Below, piece by piece: positions 19,015 to 27,602 of a DNA stretch of 64,000 nt (positions are counted from its first letter, which is position 1; every line of letters starts with the position of its first letter). The translations under genes were made by a program, and so were the position numbers. Source of the stretch: an uncultured Oscillospiraceae bacterium (GTDB lineage Bacteria > Bacillota > Clostridia > Oscillospirales > Acutalibacteraceae); the NCBI GenBank assembly GCA_900548545.1, contig URKX01000008.1, positions 4,541 to 68,540 of the forward strand. The letters run 5' to 3'. The notes under the pieces were generated by a model. The model did not search any database, was not told the origin of the DNA, and saw only the letters and a program-made list of their open reading frames with translations.

Positions 19015-20565
19015 ATGATAGAAACCTCTTGGAAAGCGAAAGCGGCAGCCCCGGTGGGGGAGATTATGGCGGCCCTGTTGGCCGTGCAGCCCTTGCTGGA
19101 TGTGCTGTCCTACTTTATGGGCCAGGTGGGGGCCACCTGGGTGACCACTTCCCTGCGGACGGCGCTGCTAGCAGCTGTGTGCCTGTACGGGTTTGCCATT
19201 ACGGAAAACCGGAAAGCCTACTACATGATGTACGGCGTGGTGGGGGGATTTTGGGTGCTGCATATGGCGAATTGCCTGCGCCTGGGCTATCAAGACCCGG
19301 TGGGGGATGCGGCGGAGTATTTGAAGCTGGTGCAGTTCCCCCTGTGGACGCTGTCCTTTGTCACATTTTTCCGGCAGAGGCGGGATCTGGACTACCGGGT
19401 AGTGGGGATGCTGGCGGCAAACTTCGGCATCATACTGGTTGTGATTGCCCTTTCCTACCTGGTGGGCGCGCCGGTGTACACCTACGACTATCCCGACCGG
19501 AACGTGTTTATCGGGGTGTTGGGGTGGTTTGGGGTGGCCAACTCCCAAAGCTCCATCTTGACCCTGCTGGTGCCAGCCCTGCTGCTGTGGGGGCTGCGCA
19601 GCCAGCGGCTGTGGCAGTTCTGTCTGTGCTGTTTGGGGGGCTTTGGGCTGCTGTATTTCACCGGTACCCGGCTGACCTACTACGGCGCCATTTTGATTGG
19701 TTGTGCTTTTTTGGCGTTGTTGCTGCTGCGGCGGCAGCAGTTGCTGTTTTGCATCCCGCTGGTGTTAGCACTGGTGTTGCTGGTGGCCTTCCGGGGGGCT
19801 TCTCCCATGGCGGAACGCCAAGCCCTCACTGGGGACTCCTATGCCATCTACCAGGAAAAGGCCGACGGCATCCTGGGGGAGGACAAGGGCTACGTCTACA
19901 AAGAAGGGGAGGAGATCCCTCCAGAGATCCTGGAAAAGATCACCCGGGTGTACACAGAGGTGTACGCCAAGCCGGGGCTTTATGGGGCCACCCTGTTGGG
20001 GGACCTGATAGAAGAGTTTGGCCTGGAAGCGGTGATGGAGCAGTATCAGTACGCTACCGACCCGGAAACCCTGTACAATTCCCGGGTGAAAAAGCTCACC
20101 GCCATGGAGATGGTCTGGCAGGAACAGGACGCCCTCACAAAGATCGTGGGGTTTGAGTATGCCAAATGCCATGTGGGCAGCCACATTTACGACCCGGAAA
20201 ACGACTTCCCCGCACTGCTGTATTATTACGGCTACCTTGGGGTGGGAATGTATGGGCTGTTTGCTTTGTATTTTGTGTTGGCCTCTGTGAAGGGGCTGCT
20301 GGGGGATTGGCGCAGGGTTCTGTGCGTGGAGTTCGGTGTGCCCGCCATGACCTTTGCTTTGATGCTGGGCGGGGCCCAGTTCTCCGGGCAGGTGCTGCGC
20401 AAACCCAGCGTGACCGTGTACGGCTCAGTGGCGGCGGCGCTGCTGTATGTGTATCTCCACCCGGAAATGGGGACAGCCCGGGCGTTGGAATCCCGGGAAA
20501 AGCTGGTGGTCCGCCGCAGAAAGTCGTTTGGAAAATGGGGTCATCTCCAAGGGGGAAATCTATGA
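19015..20565 (+). CDS. O-antigen ligase-like polytopic membrane protein (copy 1)
   Basis: The 516-residue protein has about ten hydrophobic segments. A large polar loop of about 150 residues (roughly 265-405) lies before the last pair, the layout of Wzy/WaaL-type polymerases and ligases. The loop ends with HIYDPENDFPALLYYYGYLGVGMYGL, the phrase expected around the conserved segment before the last helices. It probably transfers or polymerises a lipid-linked glycan at the outer face of the membrane. The start at 19015 follows AAAGGAAC. The next gene is a paralogue whose ATG overlaps this stop. No glycosyltransferases flank the pair, so the glycan is unknown. Confidence 0.75.
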   Translation: MIETSWKAKAAAPVGEIMAALLAVQPLLDVLSYFMGQVGATWVTTSLRTALLAAVCLYGFAITENRKAYYMMYGVVGGFWVLHMANCLRLGYQDPVGDAAEYLKLVQFPLWTLSFVTFFRQRRDLDYRVVGMLAANFGIILVVIALSYLVGAPVYTYDYPDRNVFIGVLGWFGVANSQSSILTLLVPALLLWGLRSQRLWQFCLCCLGGFGLLYFTGTRLTYYGAILIGCAFLALLLLRRQQLLFCIPLVLALVLLVAFRGASPMAERQALTGDSYAIYQEKADGILGEDKGYVYKEGEEIPPEILEKITRVYTEVYAKPGLYGATLLGDLIEEFGLEAVMEQYQYATDPETLYNSRVKKLTAMEMVWQEQDALTKIVGFEYAKCHVGSHIYDPENDFPALLYYYGYLGVGMYGLFALYFVLASVKGLLGDWRRVLCVEFGVPAMTFALMLGGAQFSGQVLRKPSVTVYGSVAAALLYVYLHPEMGTARALESREKLVVRRRKSFGKWGHLQGGNL

Positions 20566-22163
20566 AACAGAAATTTCAATGTGTAAAAGCCGCCATCAGC
20601 AAGAAACTTCCCTGGCTGGTGGGCGCGATTCTCATTATCCAGCCCATGTTGGACGTGCTTTCCTACTTCTTAGGGGAGATGGGGAACAACTCCCTTTCCA
20701 CGGCGCTGCGGTTTTTGCTGCTGATGGGTGTGGCGCTGCTGGGCTTCATTGTCAGTGATAAAAAGCGGGTGTATTTCCTCTTTTATGGGGTGATGGGGGC
20801 ATTTTGGCTGGCCCATGTGGTCAATTGCTACCGGATCGGCTACCAGTCGGTGGTGTCCGACACCGCCAACTTCCTGCGGATCATGAACTTCCCCATTTTC
20901 ACCCTGTCCTTTATCACCTTCTTCCAAAAAGGGGAAAACCTGCGGAAGTTTGTCTATGCCGGCTTTGCCATCAATTTGGCGGAGATCGTGGTGTTCACCG
21001 CGCTGCCCTGGCTGACGGGCCATCCGGTGTACACCTATAACACCCTGTATTTGGGGGTGATGGGCTGGTTCAGCACCCCCAACGCCCAAAGCGCCATTGT
21101 GGTGCTGGTGGCGCCTTTGGCTATCCTCTTTGCCTGGAAGACTAAAAAGTATCCGGTGTTCCTGCTGTCCCTGGCGCTCAGTTTTGGGCTGATGTTCGCC
21201 ATGGGAACCAAGTTTACCTTTTACTCCATCTTTATCATTGCCGGGGCGTTTATCTTCCTGTTTGCGTTGAACTTCCAGAAGAAGTGCCTGCGGTATGTGC
21301 TTCCCCTGCTGGGTGTGGTGGTGCTGGTGGTGGCCTTCCGCAGCTATGCCCCCATGCAGATGCGGGAAAGTATGTCCCAGTATGCTTTAAACAACTACCA
21401 GCAGCTGGTGGACGAAAGCTTGAAGAACAGCGGCGCGGACCAGTCCGAGCTGGAGGAGATCCGGCAGGAATTGGCGGAAGGCGAAAAAGACGGCTCCGCT
21501 TCCGGCGAGGGGGAGGCGCGGCAATTGCAGAGGCTCCGGGACAGCCTCATGGGTGTGTACACCGACCCGGAAGTGTACGGTTCCATCTTCGGGAACATCT
21601 ACGACCGCTTTGGTGTGTACAATGTGATGGACGCCTACGATTACACCTCAGAATCCACCATCCTGTCGGATTCCCGGGTCCGCAAGTCTATGTTTGCCAA
21701 GCTGATGTGGGAGGAAAAGGATTTCGCCACCCACTTGCTGGGCTTTGAGTATCAGGATATGATCTATGAGGATACCGTTTATGACCTGGAAAACGACTTC
21801 CCGGCAGTGTTCTACTTCTGCGGGTATCTTGGGTTCACCCTGTATATGCTGTTTCTGGCACTGTTTGCAGTGATGGTGTTGAAAGCCTTTTTCCAGGATG
21901 TGGCAAGCGCATGGAAAAGCCAGGAGGAGAAGCCCAGGCGGCTGCCCCTGCGGGGCCTGTGTGCTTTTGGAGGCGGCGTGCGGCGGTTCCTCACGGTGGA
22001 AATGGGCGCTGTGGGGATGACCTTCCTGTTGGCTGCCATTGCGGCCCAGGTTTCTGGCAACGTGCTCCGCCGTCCCAATGTGACGGTCTATTTTGCCGTG
22101 GCGGCAGCCTATCTGTGCTATCTTACAGTGGTGGAGCGTGGAAAGGCAAAGAAAGCGGGATGA
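20562..22163 (+). CDS. O-antigen ligase-like polytopic membrane protein (copy 2)
   Basis: The 533-residue paralogue shares block after block with the preceding protein: IIQPMLDVLSYFLG against AVQPLLDVLSYFMG, LAHVVNCYRIGYQ against LHMANCLRLGYQ, TGHPVYTYNTLYLGVMGWF against VGAPVYTYDYPDRNVFIGV, and YDLENDFPAVFYFCGYLG against YDPENDFPALLYYYGYLG. The external loop is longer and rich in Glu/Gln around residues 280-320. ATG 20562 overlaps the upstream TGA as ATGA and follows AAGGGGGAAA. In-frame sequence upstream belongs to the other gene. The two are a tandem duplication, with both copies intact, and may form a heteromeric or two-substrate glycan ligase. Confidence 0.75.
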   Translation: MKQKFQCVKAAISKKLPWLVGAILIIQPMLDVLSYFLGEMGNNSLSTALRFLLLMGVALLGFIVSDKKRVYFLFYGVMGAFWLAHVVNCYRIGYQSVVSDTANFLRIMNFPIFTLSFITFFQKGENLRKFVYAGFAINLAEIVVFTALPWLTGHPVYTYNTLYLGVMGWFSTPNAQSAIVVLVAPLAILFAWKTKKYPVFLLSLALSFGLMFAMGTKFTFYSIFIIAGAFIFLFALNFQKKCLRYVLPLLGVVVLVVAFRSYAPMQMRESMSQYALNNYQQLVDESLKNSGADQSELEEIRQELAEGEKDGSASGEGEARQLQRLRDSLMGVYTDPEVYGSIFGNIYDRFGVYNVMDAYDYTSESTILSDSRVRKSMFAKLMWEEKDFATHLLGFEYQDMIYEDTVYDLENDFPAVFYFCGYLGFTLYMLFLALFAVMVLKAFFQDVASAWKSQEEKPRRLPLRGLCAFGGGVRRFLTVEMGAVGMTFLLAAIAAQVSGNVLRRPNVTVYFAVAAAYLCYLTVVERGKAKKAG

Positions 22164-22233
22164 GGGGAAGCCATCTGGGCAGTGGGCTCAGGCGGTTTTG
22201 CGTTGAAGGTTTCTACGAAGCCCTATTTTTTAT

Positions 22234-22262
22234 TTGACAAAATTCACGGCTTGCGCTATAAT
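22234..22262 (+). promoter_or_regulatory. Promoter of thiT
   Basis: TTGACA, a 17-base spacer and TATAAT, immediately upstream of the TPP aptamer. Confidence 0.8.
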
Positions 22263-22274
22263 ACCAAACGAAAA

Positions 22275-22386
22275 ATGAAAGAAGGGGTGCCGCAATCGGG
22301 CGGCTGAGAGGAGCTTCGAGCTTAAACCCTTTGCCCAGTGGGGCAGGAACCTGATCCGGGTAATACCGGCGTAGGGAGCATTTCAT
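22275..22386 (+). promoter_or_regulatory. TPP riboswitch (THI element)
   Basis: The aptamer shows GGGGTGCC, GGCTGAGAG, ACCCTTTG, AACCTGATCCGGGTAATACC (conserved run) and GTAGGGA in order, closed by ATGAAA and TTTCAT arms. It senses thiamine diphosphate and lies before thiT, with a terminator between the two. Confidence 0.96.
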
Positions 22387-22436
22387 TGTAGTGGTTTCCG
22401 GGGGCCAGTGCCGGGAACAGGATGAAAATGTTTGTT

Positions 22437-22470
22437 ACGCTGTTCGGGTTTTCCGAGCAGCGTTTTTTTG
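22437..22470 (+). terminator. Riboswitch-controlled terminator before thiT
   Basis: ACGCTGTTCGG pairs with CCGAGCAGCGT and is followed by seven T residues. It lies between the TPP aptamer and the thiT start, as expected for ligand-dependent attenuation. Confidence 0.85.
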
Positions 22471-22547
22471 TGAAAGAACGCCTTGGGAAACTCTGGAACG
22501 GCCTTTTCATTTTTCGCGAAACCAATTTTTCGAGAGGAAGATGAAAC

Positions 22548-23186
22548 ATGAACACACTTTCCAAGCGCACGTTCAACCTGGTGCTGGGCGGCATCATGGT
22601 GGCCATGGCCACTGTCCTGGGCTTTCTCAAGCTGTGGGAAGCCCCCTACGGAGGCTCGATCACCGTGTGCTCCATGCTGCCTATCCTGTTTTTCAGCTAC
22701 CGCTGCGGCCTGAAGTGGGGCTTGGGTGCGGGGCTTGTCAACAGTGCGCTGCAGCTGCTGTTGGGCATGAGCGCCCTGAAGGGCCTGACCGTGGGTACGT
22801 TGGTGGGCTCTATCCTGTTGGACTACATCCTGGCTTTTACTGTGCTGGGCCTGGGCGGGATGTTCCGGGGGCACATAAAAAATGACGCCGTGGCATTCAC
22901 CCTGGGCAGCTTTGTGACCATGATGCTGCGGTATTTCTGCTCCTTCCTGTCCGGTTGGCTGCTGTGGTCTGCCCTCAACGAGGCCACCTATATGCAAGAG
23001 GTTATTGCCACTTACATCCCCGGCCTGGCCAATGTGTCCGGCACAACCCTGGCTGTGGTATACTCCCTGGTGTACAACGGAGTGTATATGATCCCCGAGA
23101 TCATCCTCACCTGTGTGGTGGGCTTTTTGCTGGTGCAGTTTGCCGGCAAGCAGGTGCTGGATAAGCCCGCTGACGTAAAGGCGTAA
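22548..23186 (+). CDS. thiT: Thiamine-specific ECF transporter S component ThiT
   Basis: The 212-residue membrane protein has six hydrophobic helices. Its early loop FLKLWEAPYGGSITVCSMLPIL is the ThiT segment that forms part of the thiamine site, and GLKWGLGAGLVNSALQLLLG follows. It captures thiamine and works with a shared EcfA-EcfA'-EcfT module encoded elsewhere. Expression is under the TPP riboswitch upstream, which fits the assignment. GAGAGGAAG precedes the ATG. A strong bidirectional terminator separates it from hydF, which converges on it. Confidence 0.93.
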   Translation: MNTLSKRTFNLVLGGIMVAMATVLGFLKLWEAPYGGSITVCSMLPILFFSYRCGLKWGLGAGLVNSALQLLLGMSALKGLTVGTLVGSILLDYILAFTVLGLGGMFRGHIKNDAVAFTLGSFVTMMLRYFCSFLSGWLLWSALNEATYMQEVIATYIPGLANVSGTTLAVVYSLVYNGVYMIPEIILTCVVGFLLVQFAGKQVLDKPADVKA

Positions 23187-23230
23187 CAAGTGGCAATCTC
23201 CCGGGGAAATTCCCCGGAAACAAGAAAAAG

Positions 23231-23260
23231 ACCTGCTGCGAAACGCAGCAGGCCTTTTTT
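23231..23260 (+). terminator. Bidirectional terminator between thiT and hydF
   Basis: CCTGCTGCG-AAA-CGCAGCAGG is flanked by T runs on both strands, so it can end thiT and the minus-strand hyd operon. Confidence 0.85.
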
Positions 23261-23277
23261 GTGTTTATGGGTTCCGG

Positions 23278-24477
23278 TCAGGGGAGAAGGGCGTACAGGT
23301 CTGGGAACAGTTCCACGCTGCGCTTCAAGATCCCCTTCAGGTGGGCGATGGTGATTCCGTAGTTGGTGAAGGGCACACCGCTGTCCCCGGCAGTTTTTTG
23401 CCGGTAGGTGATCTCCCGTTGGTTGAGCATACAGCCTCCACAGTGGATTACCAGCTTGTAAGGGGAGAGGTCTTCCGGGAAATCCCGGCCGGAGGAGTGT
23501 TCCAGCACCAGGTTTTTCCCGGTGTACTCCGAAAGCCACTTGGGGATCTTCACGGTGCCAATATCCTCGCACTGGCGGTGATGGGTGCAGCCCTCGGCAA
23601 TGAGCACCTTGTCCCCATCCTCCAGCTGGTCGATGGCTGCCACGCCCCGCACCGCGTCCTCCAGGAAGCCCTTGTACCGGGCCATCAAGATGGAGAAGGA
23701 GGTGAGAGGGATGTCCCTGGGCGTGTCTTTGCTCACCGGGGCAAAGGCCTGGCTGTCGGTGATGACCATCCGGGGTTTTGTCCCCAGCTTTTGTAAAGTG
23801 TCCTTCAGGCCGGTTTCCTTCACCACAATGGCGGTGCAGCCGGCGTCCAGCACGTCCCGGATGGTCTGTTGTTGGGGCAGGATCAACCGTCCCTTGGGGG
23901 CGGCGCTGTCAATGGGGGTCACCAATACCACAAGGTCCCCGGGGGTGAGCAAGTCCCCCACCAGGCGGCGGGAGTCCTCCCCAGTCTTCACCAGACGGGC
24001 GATGCGCTCTTTCAGCTCTTCGATGCCCTCTTTTGTCTGGGCGCTGACCGCGAGTTCACGGTCCCCCAAAGCAGGGGCTGCTGCCAAGTCGCTCTTGTTG
24101 TAGGCGATCAGGTGGGGGATGTTCTTTTGTTGGAACAGCTCCACCAGCTCTTGGTCGGCGGGGGTCTTGCCTTGGGTGGCGTCCACCACCAGCACGGCGC
24201 AGTCGGCCCGGTTGAGGATCTGCTTTGTCTTTTTCACCCGCAGTTCCCCCAGGGCGCCTTCGTCGTCAAAACCTGGTGTGTCAATGATGACCACCGGCCC
24301 CATGGGCAGCAGTTCCATGGATTTCATCACCGGGTCGGTGGTGGTGCCTTTCACATCGGAAACCACGGAGAGCTCCTGGCCCGTCACGGCGTTGACCACA
24401 CTGGATTTCCCCGCGTTGCGCCGGCCGAAAAAGCCGATGTGTACCCGCTCGGAAGAAGGGGTGTCGTTGAAACTCAT
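23278..24477 (-). CDS. hydF: [FeFe]-hydrogenase H-cluster maturation GTPase HydF
   Basis: The 399-residue protein is the scaffold on which the 2Fe subcluster of [FeFe]-hydrogenase is built before delivery. The GTPase domain shows HIGFFGRRNAGKSSVVN (P-loop), VKGTTTDPV, VVIDTPGFDDEG and AYNKSDL. A middle dimerisation domain follows. The C-terminal cluster-binding domain has CTHHRQCEDIG and HCGGCMLN, which supply the His/Cys ligands. It is last in the minus-strand operon, 13 bases after hydG. No structural hydrogenase gene lies in the window, so the enzyme served is encoded elsewhere. Confidence 0.96.
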   Translation of the reverse strand: MSFNDTPSSERVHIGFFGRRNAGKSSVVNAVTGQELSVVSDVKGTTTDPVMKSMELLPMGPVVIIDTPGFDDEGALGELRVKKTKQILNRADCAVLVVDATQGKTPADQELVELFQQKNIPHLIAYNKSDLAAAPALGDRELAVSAQTKEGIEELKERIARLVKTGEDSRRLVGDLLTPGDLVVLVTPIDSAAPKGRLILPQQQTIRDVLDAGCTAIVVKETGLKDTLQKLGTKPRMVITDSQAFAPVSKDTPRDIPLTSFSILMARYKGFLEDAVRGVAAIDQLEDGDKVLIAEGCTHHRQCEDIGTVKIPKWLSEYTGKNLVLEHSSGRDFPEDLSPYKLVIHCGGCMLNQREITYRQKTAGDSGVPFTNYGITIAHLKGILKRSVELFPDLYALLP

Positions 24478-24490
24478 AGGTTACGCTCCT

Positions 24491-25906
24491 TTAAAAACGG
24501 AAGTCCCGGATGCCCTGTTCGATCTTCTCCAGATGGTCCTTGCAGATCTCCCGGACCTTCTCTTTGGGGATGTTCCCCAGTTCCGCCTGGATCAGCTGTT
24601 CACCAATGGCCTTGGTTTCCGGGGCGGCGTAGTCCATCAGGTACTCTTTCAGGGTCATCAGGGCATTGGGGTGGCAGCAGTTCTGGATCTGGCCAGCCTT
24701 GCAAAGGCTCATGAACCGGTCGCCGGTGCGGCCTTCCCGGTAGCAGGCGGTGCAGAAGGAGGGGATGTAGCCCAGCTCCATCAGCCAGCGCACCACTTCG
24801 TCCAGAGTGCGGTTGTCGGACACGTCGAACTGCTCGGTGTCGTGGGGGCGCTCTTCCTCGGTGTAGCCGCCCACGCTGGTGCGGGAACCGCCGGAAACCT
24901 GGGAAATGCCCAAGTGCAGGGCACGCTCCCGGACCTGCTGGTTCTCCCGGGTGGACATAATCATGCCGGTGTAGGGCACAGCCACCCGGATGCAGGCACA
25001 GATTTTCAGGAAGGTTTCATCAGTGATGCCGTTGTCAAAAGCGGAGGGGTCGATGTCGTCGGCGTGCTTCACACGGGGCACGCTGATGGTGTGGGGGCCT
25101 ACGCCGTGGACGGCCTCCAGGTGCTCGGCGTGCATCAACAGGCCGGCAAACTCGTAGCGGTACAGCTCCAGGCCGAACAGCACGCCCAGGCCCACGTCAT
25201 CAATACCGCCCTCCATGGCCCGGTCCATGGCCTCTGTGTGGTAGGCGTAGTTGCTCTTAGGGCCGGTGGGGTGGAGGTGCTCGTAGCTCTCCTTGTGGTA
25301 GGTTTCCTGGAACAGGATGTAGGTGCCAATGCCGGCCTCTTTCAGCTTGCGGTAGTTCTCCACGGTGGTGGCGGCAATGTTCACGTTCACCCGGCGGATG
25401 GCGCCGTTTTTATGCTTGATGGAGTAGATGGTGTTGATACATTCCAAAATGTACTCAATGGGGTTGTTGACAGGGTCCTCACCGGCTTCGATGGCCAGGC
25501 GCTTGTGGCCCATGTCCTGCAGGGCGATGACCTCTTTTTCCACTTCCTCCTGGGTGAGCTTTTTCCGGGGGATGTGGCGGTTCACCGCATGGTAGGGACA
25601 GTACAGGCAGCCGTTGACGCAGTAGTTGGACAGGTACAGGGGGGCAAAGATCACAATGCGGTTGCCGTAGAAGTCCTTCTTGATCTGCTCGGCCAGTTCG
25701 TACAGTTCCTGGATCTTCTCCGGGATCTCGCAGGCCAGCAGCACAGAGGCTTCCCGGTGGGAGAGGCCCTTGCGCTCCCGGGCTTTGTTCAAGATCTGGT
25801 CGATCAGCTCCACATTGTCCTTGTTCTGGTCGGCGTATGCCAAGGTGTCCAGGATCTCCTGGTGGTCGATGAATTCCTCAGCTTTGAGGGATTTGGGGTT
25901 GTACAT
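24491..25906 (-). CDS. hydG: [FeFe]-hydrogenase maturase HydG (tyrosine lyase)
   Basis: The 471-residue radical SAM enzyme cleaves tyrosine to give the CO and CN ligands of the H-cluster. The SAM cluster motif CVNGCLYC (Cx3Cx2C) follows LYLSNY. The C-terminal CTACYREG and SLCKAG carry the Cys ligands of the second, dangler-iron cluster. LKEYLMDYA near the end is typical. The ATG at 25906 has AAAGGATG upstream. It is placed between hydE (115-base gap) and hydF. The extra C-terminal cysteines distinguish it from ThiH. Confidence 0.96.
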   Translation of the reverse strand: MYNPKSLKAEEFIDHQEILDTLAYADQNKDNVELIDQILNKARERKGLSHREASVLLACEIPEKIQELYELAEQIKKDFYGNRIVIFAPLYLSNYCVNGCLYCPYHAVNRHIPRKKLTQEEVEKEVIALQDMGHKRLAIEAGEDPVNNPIEYILECINTIYSIKHKNGAIRRVNVNIAATTVENYRKLKEAGIGTYILFQETYHKESYEHLHPTGPKSNYAYHTEAMDRAMEGGIDDVGLGVLFGLELYRYEFAGLLMHAEHLEAVHGVGPHTISVPRVKHADDIDPSAFDNGITDETFLKICACIRVAVPYTGMIMSTRENQQVRERALHLGISQVSGGSRTSVGGYTEEERPHDTEQFDVSDNRTLDEVVRWLMELGYIPSFCTACYREGRTGDRFMSLCKAGQIQNCCHPNALMTLKEYLMDYAAPETKAIGEQLIQAELGNIPKEKVREICKDHLEKIEQGIRDFRF

Positions 25907-26021
25907 CGTGTGTCATCCTTTCTTTTGGGTCAGAAATTCTTTCCCGTCAGTAAATATATGTGTTAGGGGGTTTATTCCCAAACCAGCTGGTTCAACAGAG
26001 GCTTCCCAGGGGGCAGGGGAG

Positions 26022-27068
26022 TCACATCAGGCTGTCCCCCCGCTCTGTGGGGATCACATAGCCGATCTTTTCCAGGCTCTGCCGCAGAAGCCCCAGGCTT
26101 TCCGCAGCCTCTGCACCGGAGTGCAGCTTGTTGTCATAGAGGGTGTATTTTTGCCTGGCGTCCTCCGGGGAAAGGTTGGGCATCACCACATTGGCCCCGT
26201 GGAGGATGCCCTGCTCCCGCCCGTCGGGCAACAGGGTGCCCAGCGCCGTGGTAGCCGGCAGCAGCACCTTGGGCAGCAACAGCCGGATGAGCGACAGCAA
26301 AAACAGGGTCAGCTCCCCGCTGCCGTTGGGGGAGTCCTTGAAAGGTGTGTCCCGCTGGGTCAAAAAGGGGCCAATGCCCACCATGTGGGGCGCAAACTCC
26401 TTTAAAAACCGCAGATCCCGCACCAGGTCTTCCAGGGTCTGATAGGGCGACCCCACCATGAACCCGGCCCCCACCTGGTAGCCCAGGTCCTTTAGGGCAC
26501 AGAGGCATTCCATCCGGTGGGCAAGGGTCTGCTCGGGGGGATGGAGCTTGGCATAGTGGCTGGGGGTAGCTGTTTCGTGGCGTAAAAGGTACCGGTCGGC
26601 ACCGGCCTCTTTTAACAGCCGGTAGCTTTCCCGGCTGCGCTCCCCTACCGAGAGGGTGACGGCACAGTCCGGGTGGCGCTCTTTGATGGAGCGCACTATG
26701 GCGCACAGCCGTTCATCGGTGAACCAGCCGTCCTCGCCCCCTTGGAGCACAAAGGTGCGGAACCCCAGCTCATGCCCCAGGCCGCAGCACAGGAGCACTT
26801 CCTCCGGGGTGAGCCGGTAACGCTGGGCATCCCCGTTGCTTTTGCGGATGCCGCAGTAGTAGCAATCGTTTTTGCAGATGTTGGTGAATTCGATCAACCC
26901 CCGGACAAACACCCGGTTGCCATATTCCTCCAGGCAGGTTTTCTGGGCGGCTGCCCGGAGAAGCTCGGAAGTTTCCGGGTCCCGGTGTGTGAGCAGGAAC
27001 AGCAGGTCCTGGTCCGGCAGGTCGTGGGTGGCGGCAAGCTGTTCCACCAGGATGGCGGCCCGGCTCAT
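26022..27068 (-). CDS. hydE: [FeFe]-hydrogenase maturase HydE
   Basis: The 348-residue radical SAM protein has the cluster motif CKNDCYYC after GLIEFTNI, then GIRKSNGDAQRYRLTPEEVL and RTFVLQGGEDGWFT, which are characteristic of HydE. It acts on the complex formed by HydG on the route to the azadithiolate bridge of the H-cluster. Its ATG overlaps the stop of the TM1266-type gene (ATGA), so the two are translationally coupled. BioB and PylB are related in fold but do not occur in a hydEGF set. Confidence 0.95.
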   Translation of the reverse strand: MSRAAILVEQLAATHDLPDQDLLFLLTHRDPETSELLRAAAQKTCLEEYGNRVFVRGLIEFTNICKNDCYYCGIRKSNGDAQRYRLTPEEVLLCCGLGHELGFRTFVLQGGEDGWFTDERLCAIVRSIKERHPDCAVTLSVGERSRESYRLLKEAGADRYLLRHETATPSHYAKLHPPEQTLAHRMECLCALKDLGYQVGAGFMVGSPYQTLEDLVRDLRFLKEFAPHMVGIGPFLTQRDTPFKDSPNGSGELTLFLLSLIRLLLPKVLLPATTALGTLLPDGREQGILHGANVVMPNLSPEDARQKYTLYDNKLHSGAEAAESLGLLRQSLEKIGYVIPTERGDSLM

Positions 27069-27316
27069 GAACGCACCCCCGAATAGGCCGTTTTGGAGCT
27101 GACCCCGGGCAGCTTGCCCACCTTCCCGGAAAGGGCGGAGATCACGTCCTGGGGGGCGTCCACGGCAATGCTGATGATGCTGATGCCCTTTTGGCGGTAG
27201 GGGATGCCCATCCGCCCGATGATGGTGTGCCTGTATTCGTGGAGGATCTCGTTGAGGGCTTCCACAGAGTTTTCATCCTCCACCACAATGCCGATCACAG
27301 CGATGCGAGTTTCCAC
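27065..27316 (-). CDS. TM1266-family iron-only hydrogenase system regulator (putative)
   Basis: The 83-residue ACT/NikR-C-like small protein begins VETRIAVIGIVVEDENSVEALNEILHEY and ends VGKLPGVSSKTAYSGV. Proteins of this type regularly accompany hydE/hydG/hydF and are annotated as regulators on the basis of fold and context; no mechanism is shown here. GTG 27316 is chosen as the start because GGAAAGGAAGG lies just upstream and because the in-frame extension runs into the terminator-bearing leader. It is first in the hyd maturation operon and overlaps hydE by four bases. Confidence 0.88.
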   Translation of the reverse strand: METRIAVIGIVVEDENSVEALNEILHEYRHTIIGRMGIPYRQKGISIISIAVDAPQDVISALSGKVGKLPGVSSKTAYSGVRS

Positions 27317-27474
27317 AAAAGACCTTCCTTTCCGAAAATGCAAAAAATAAAGCCGCGCCCTGAAAGGCACGGCAAAAAGGCCGGGGCACCCCCCGGGAAA
27401 CATCCTGTTTTGACCGGCCTTCCACCTCAAAGCCTGTTTTCGGTGTCAGGGCGAGCACTGACAGTAGGTCAGTT
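27317..27474 (-). promoter_or_regulatory. Structured 5' leader of the hyd maturation operon with two terminator-like hairpins
   Basis: About 158 bases of untranslated leader run from the predicted start site to the GTG. The upstream half can form CTGAC/GTCAG and GCC.TG/CAGGC hairpins and contains purine-rich, unpaired stretches. Then come two hairpins back to back. The first is CCGGGG-GGTG-CCCCGG followed by CCTTTTT (27374-27395), and the second is GCCGTGCC/GGCGCGGC followed by TTTATTTTTT (27342-27373). This layout implies transcription attenuation by a ligand, protein or translation event. I do not recognise the aptamer part; it lacks TPP, FMN, SAM-I, cobalamin, glycine, lysine and T-box hallmarks. 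Confidence 0.6.
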
Positions 27475-27480
27475 TAGATC

Positions 27481-27509
27481 ATTATATCACAGGGGGAAAT
27501 GTTTTTCAA
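27481..27509 (-). promoter_or_regulatory. Promoter of the hyd maturation operon
   Basis: On the minus strand TTGAAA (27504-27509) and TATAAT (27481-27486) are separated by 17 bases. Confidence 0.8.
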
Positions 27510-27546
27510 GAAAATTTGCGAATTTTTACCATTTTTATCGTGGGAT

Positions 27547-27579
27547 AAAAAAGGACCTGCTGTCCGTTACAGCAGGTCC
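27547..27579 (-). terminator. Intrinsic terminator after the serpin gene
   Basis: On the minus strand GGACCTGCTGT pairs with ACAGCAGGTCC and is followed by six T residues. The plus strand has no long T run after the stem. Confidence 0.8.
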
Positions 27580-27602
27580 CACACTCCTTTTTCAAATCAT
27601 GG

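Noticed and set aside
22391..22885. Open frame overlapping the TPP riboswitch terminator and thiT
   Set aside because: It crosses the expression-platform hairpin and overlaps thiT in another frame without family sequence.
27065..27430. Longer N-terminus for the TM1266-type protein
   Set aside because: The extension would translate through both terminator-like hairpins of the leader. The GTG at 27316 has a strong ribosome site and matches family length.
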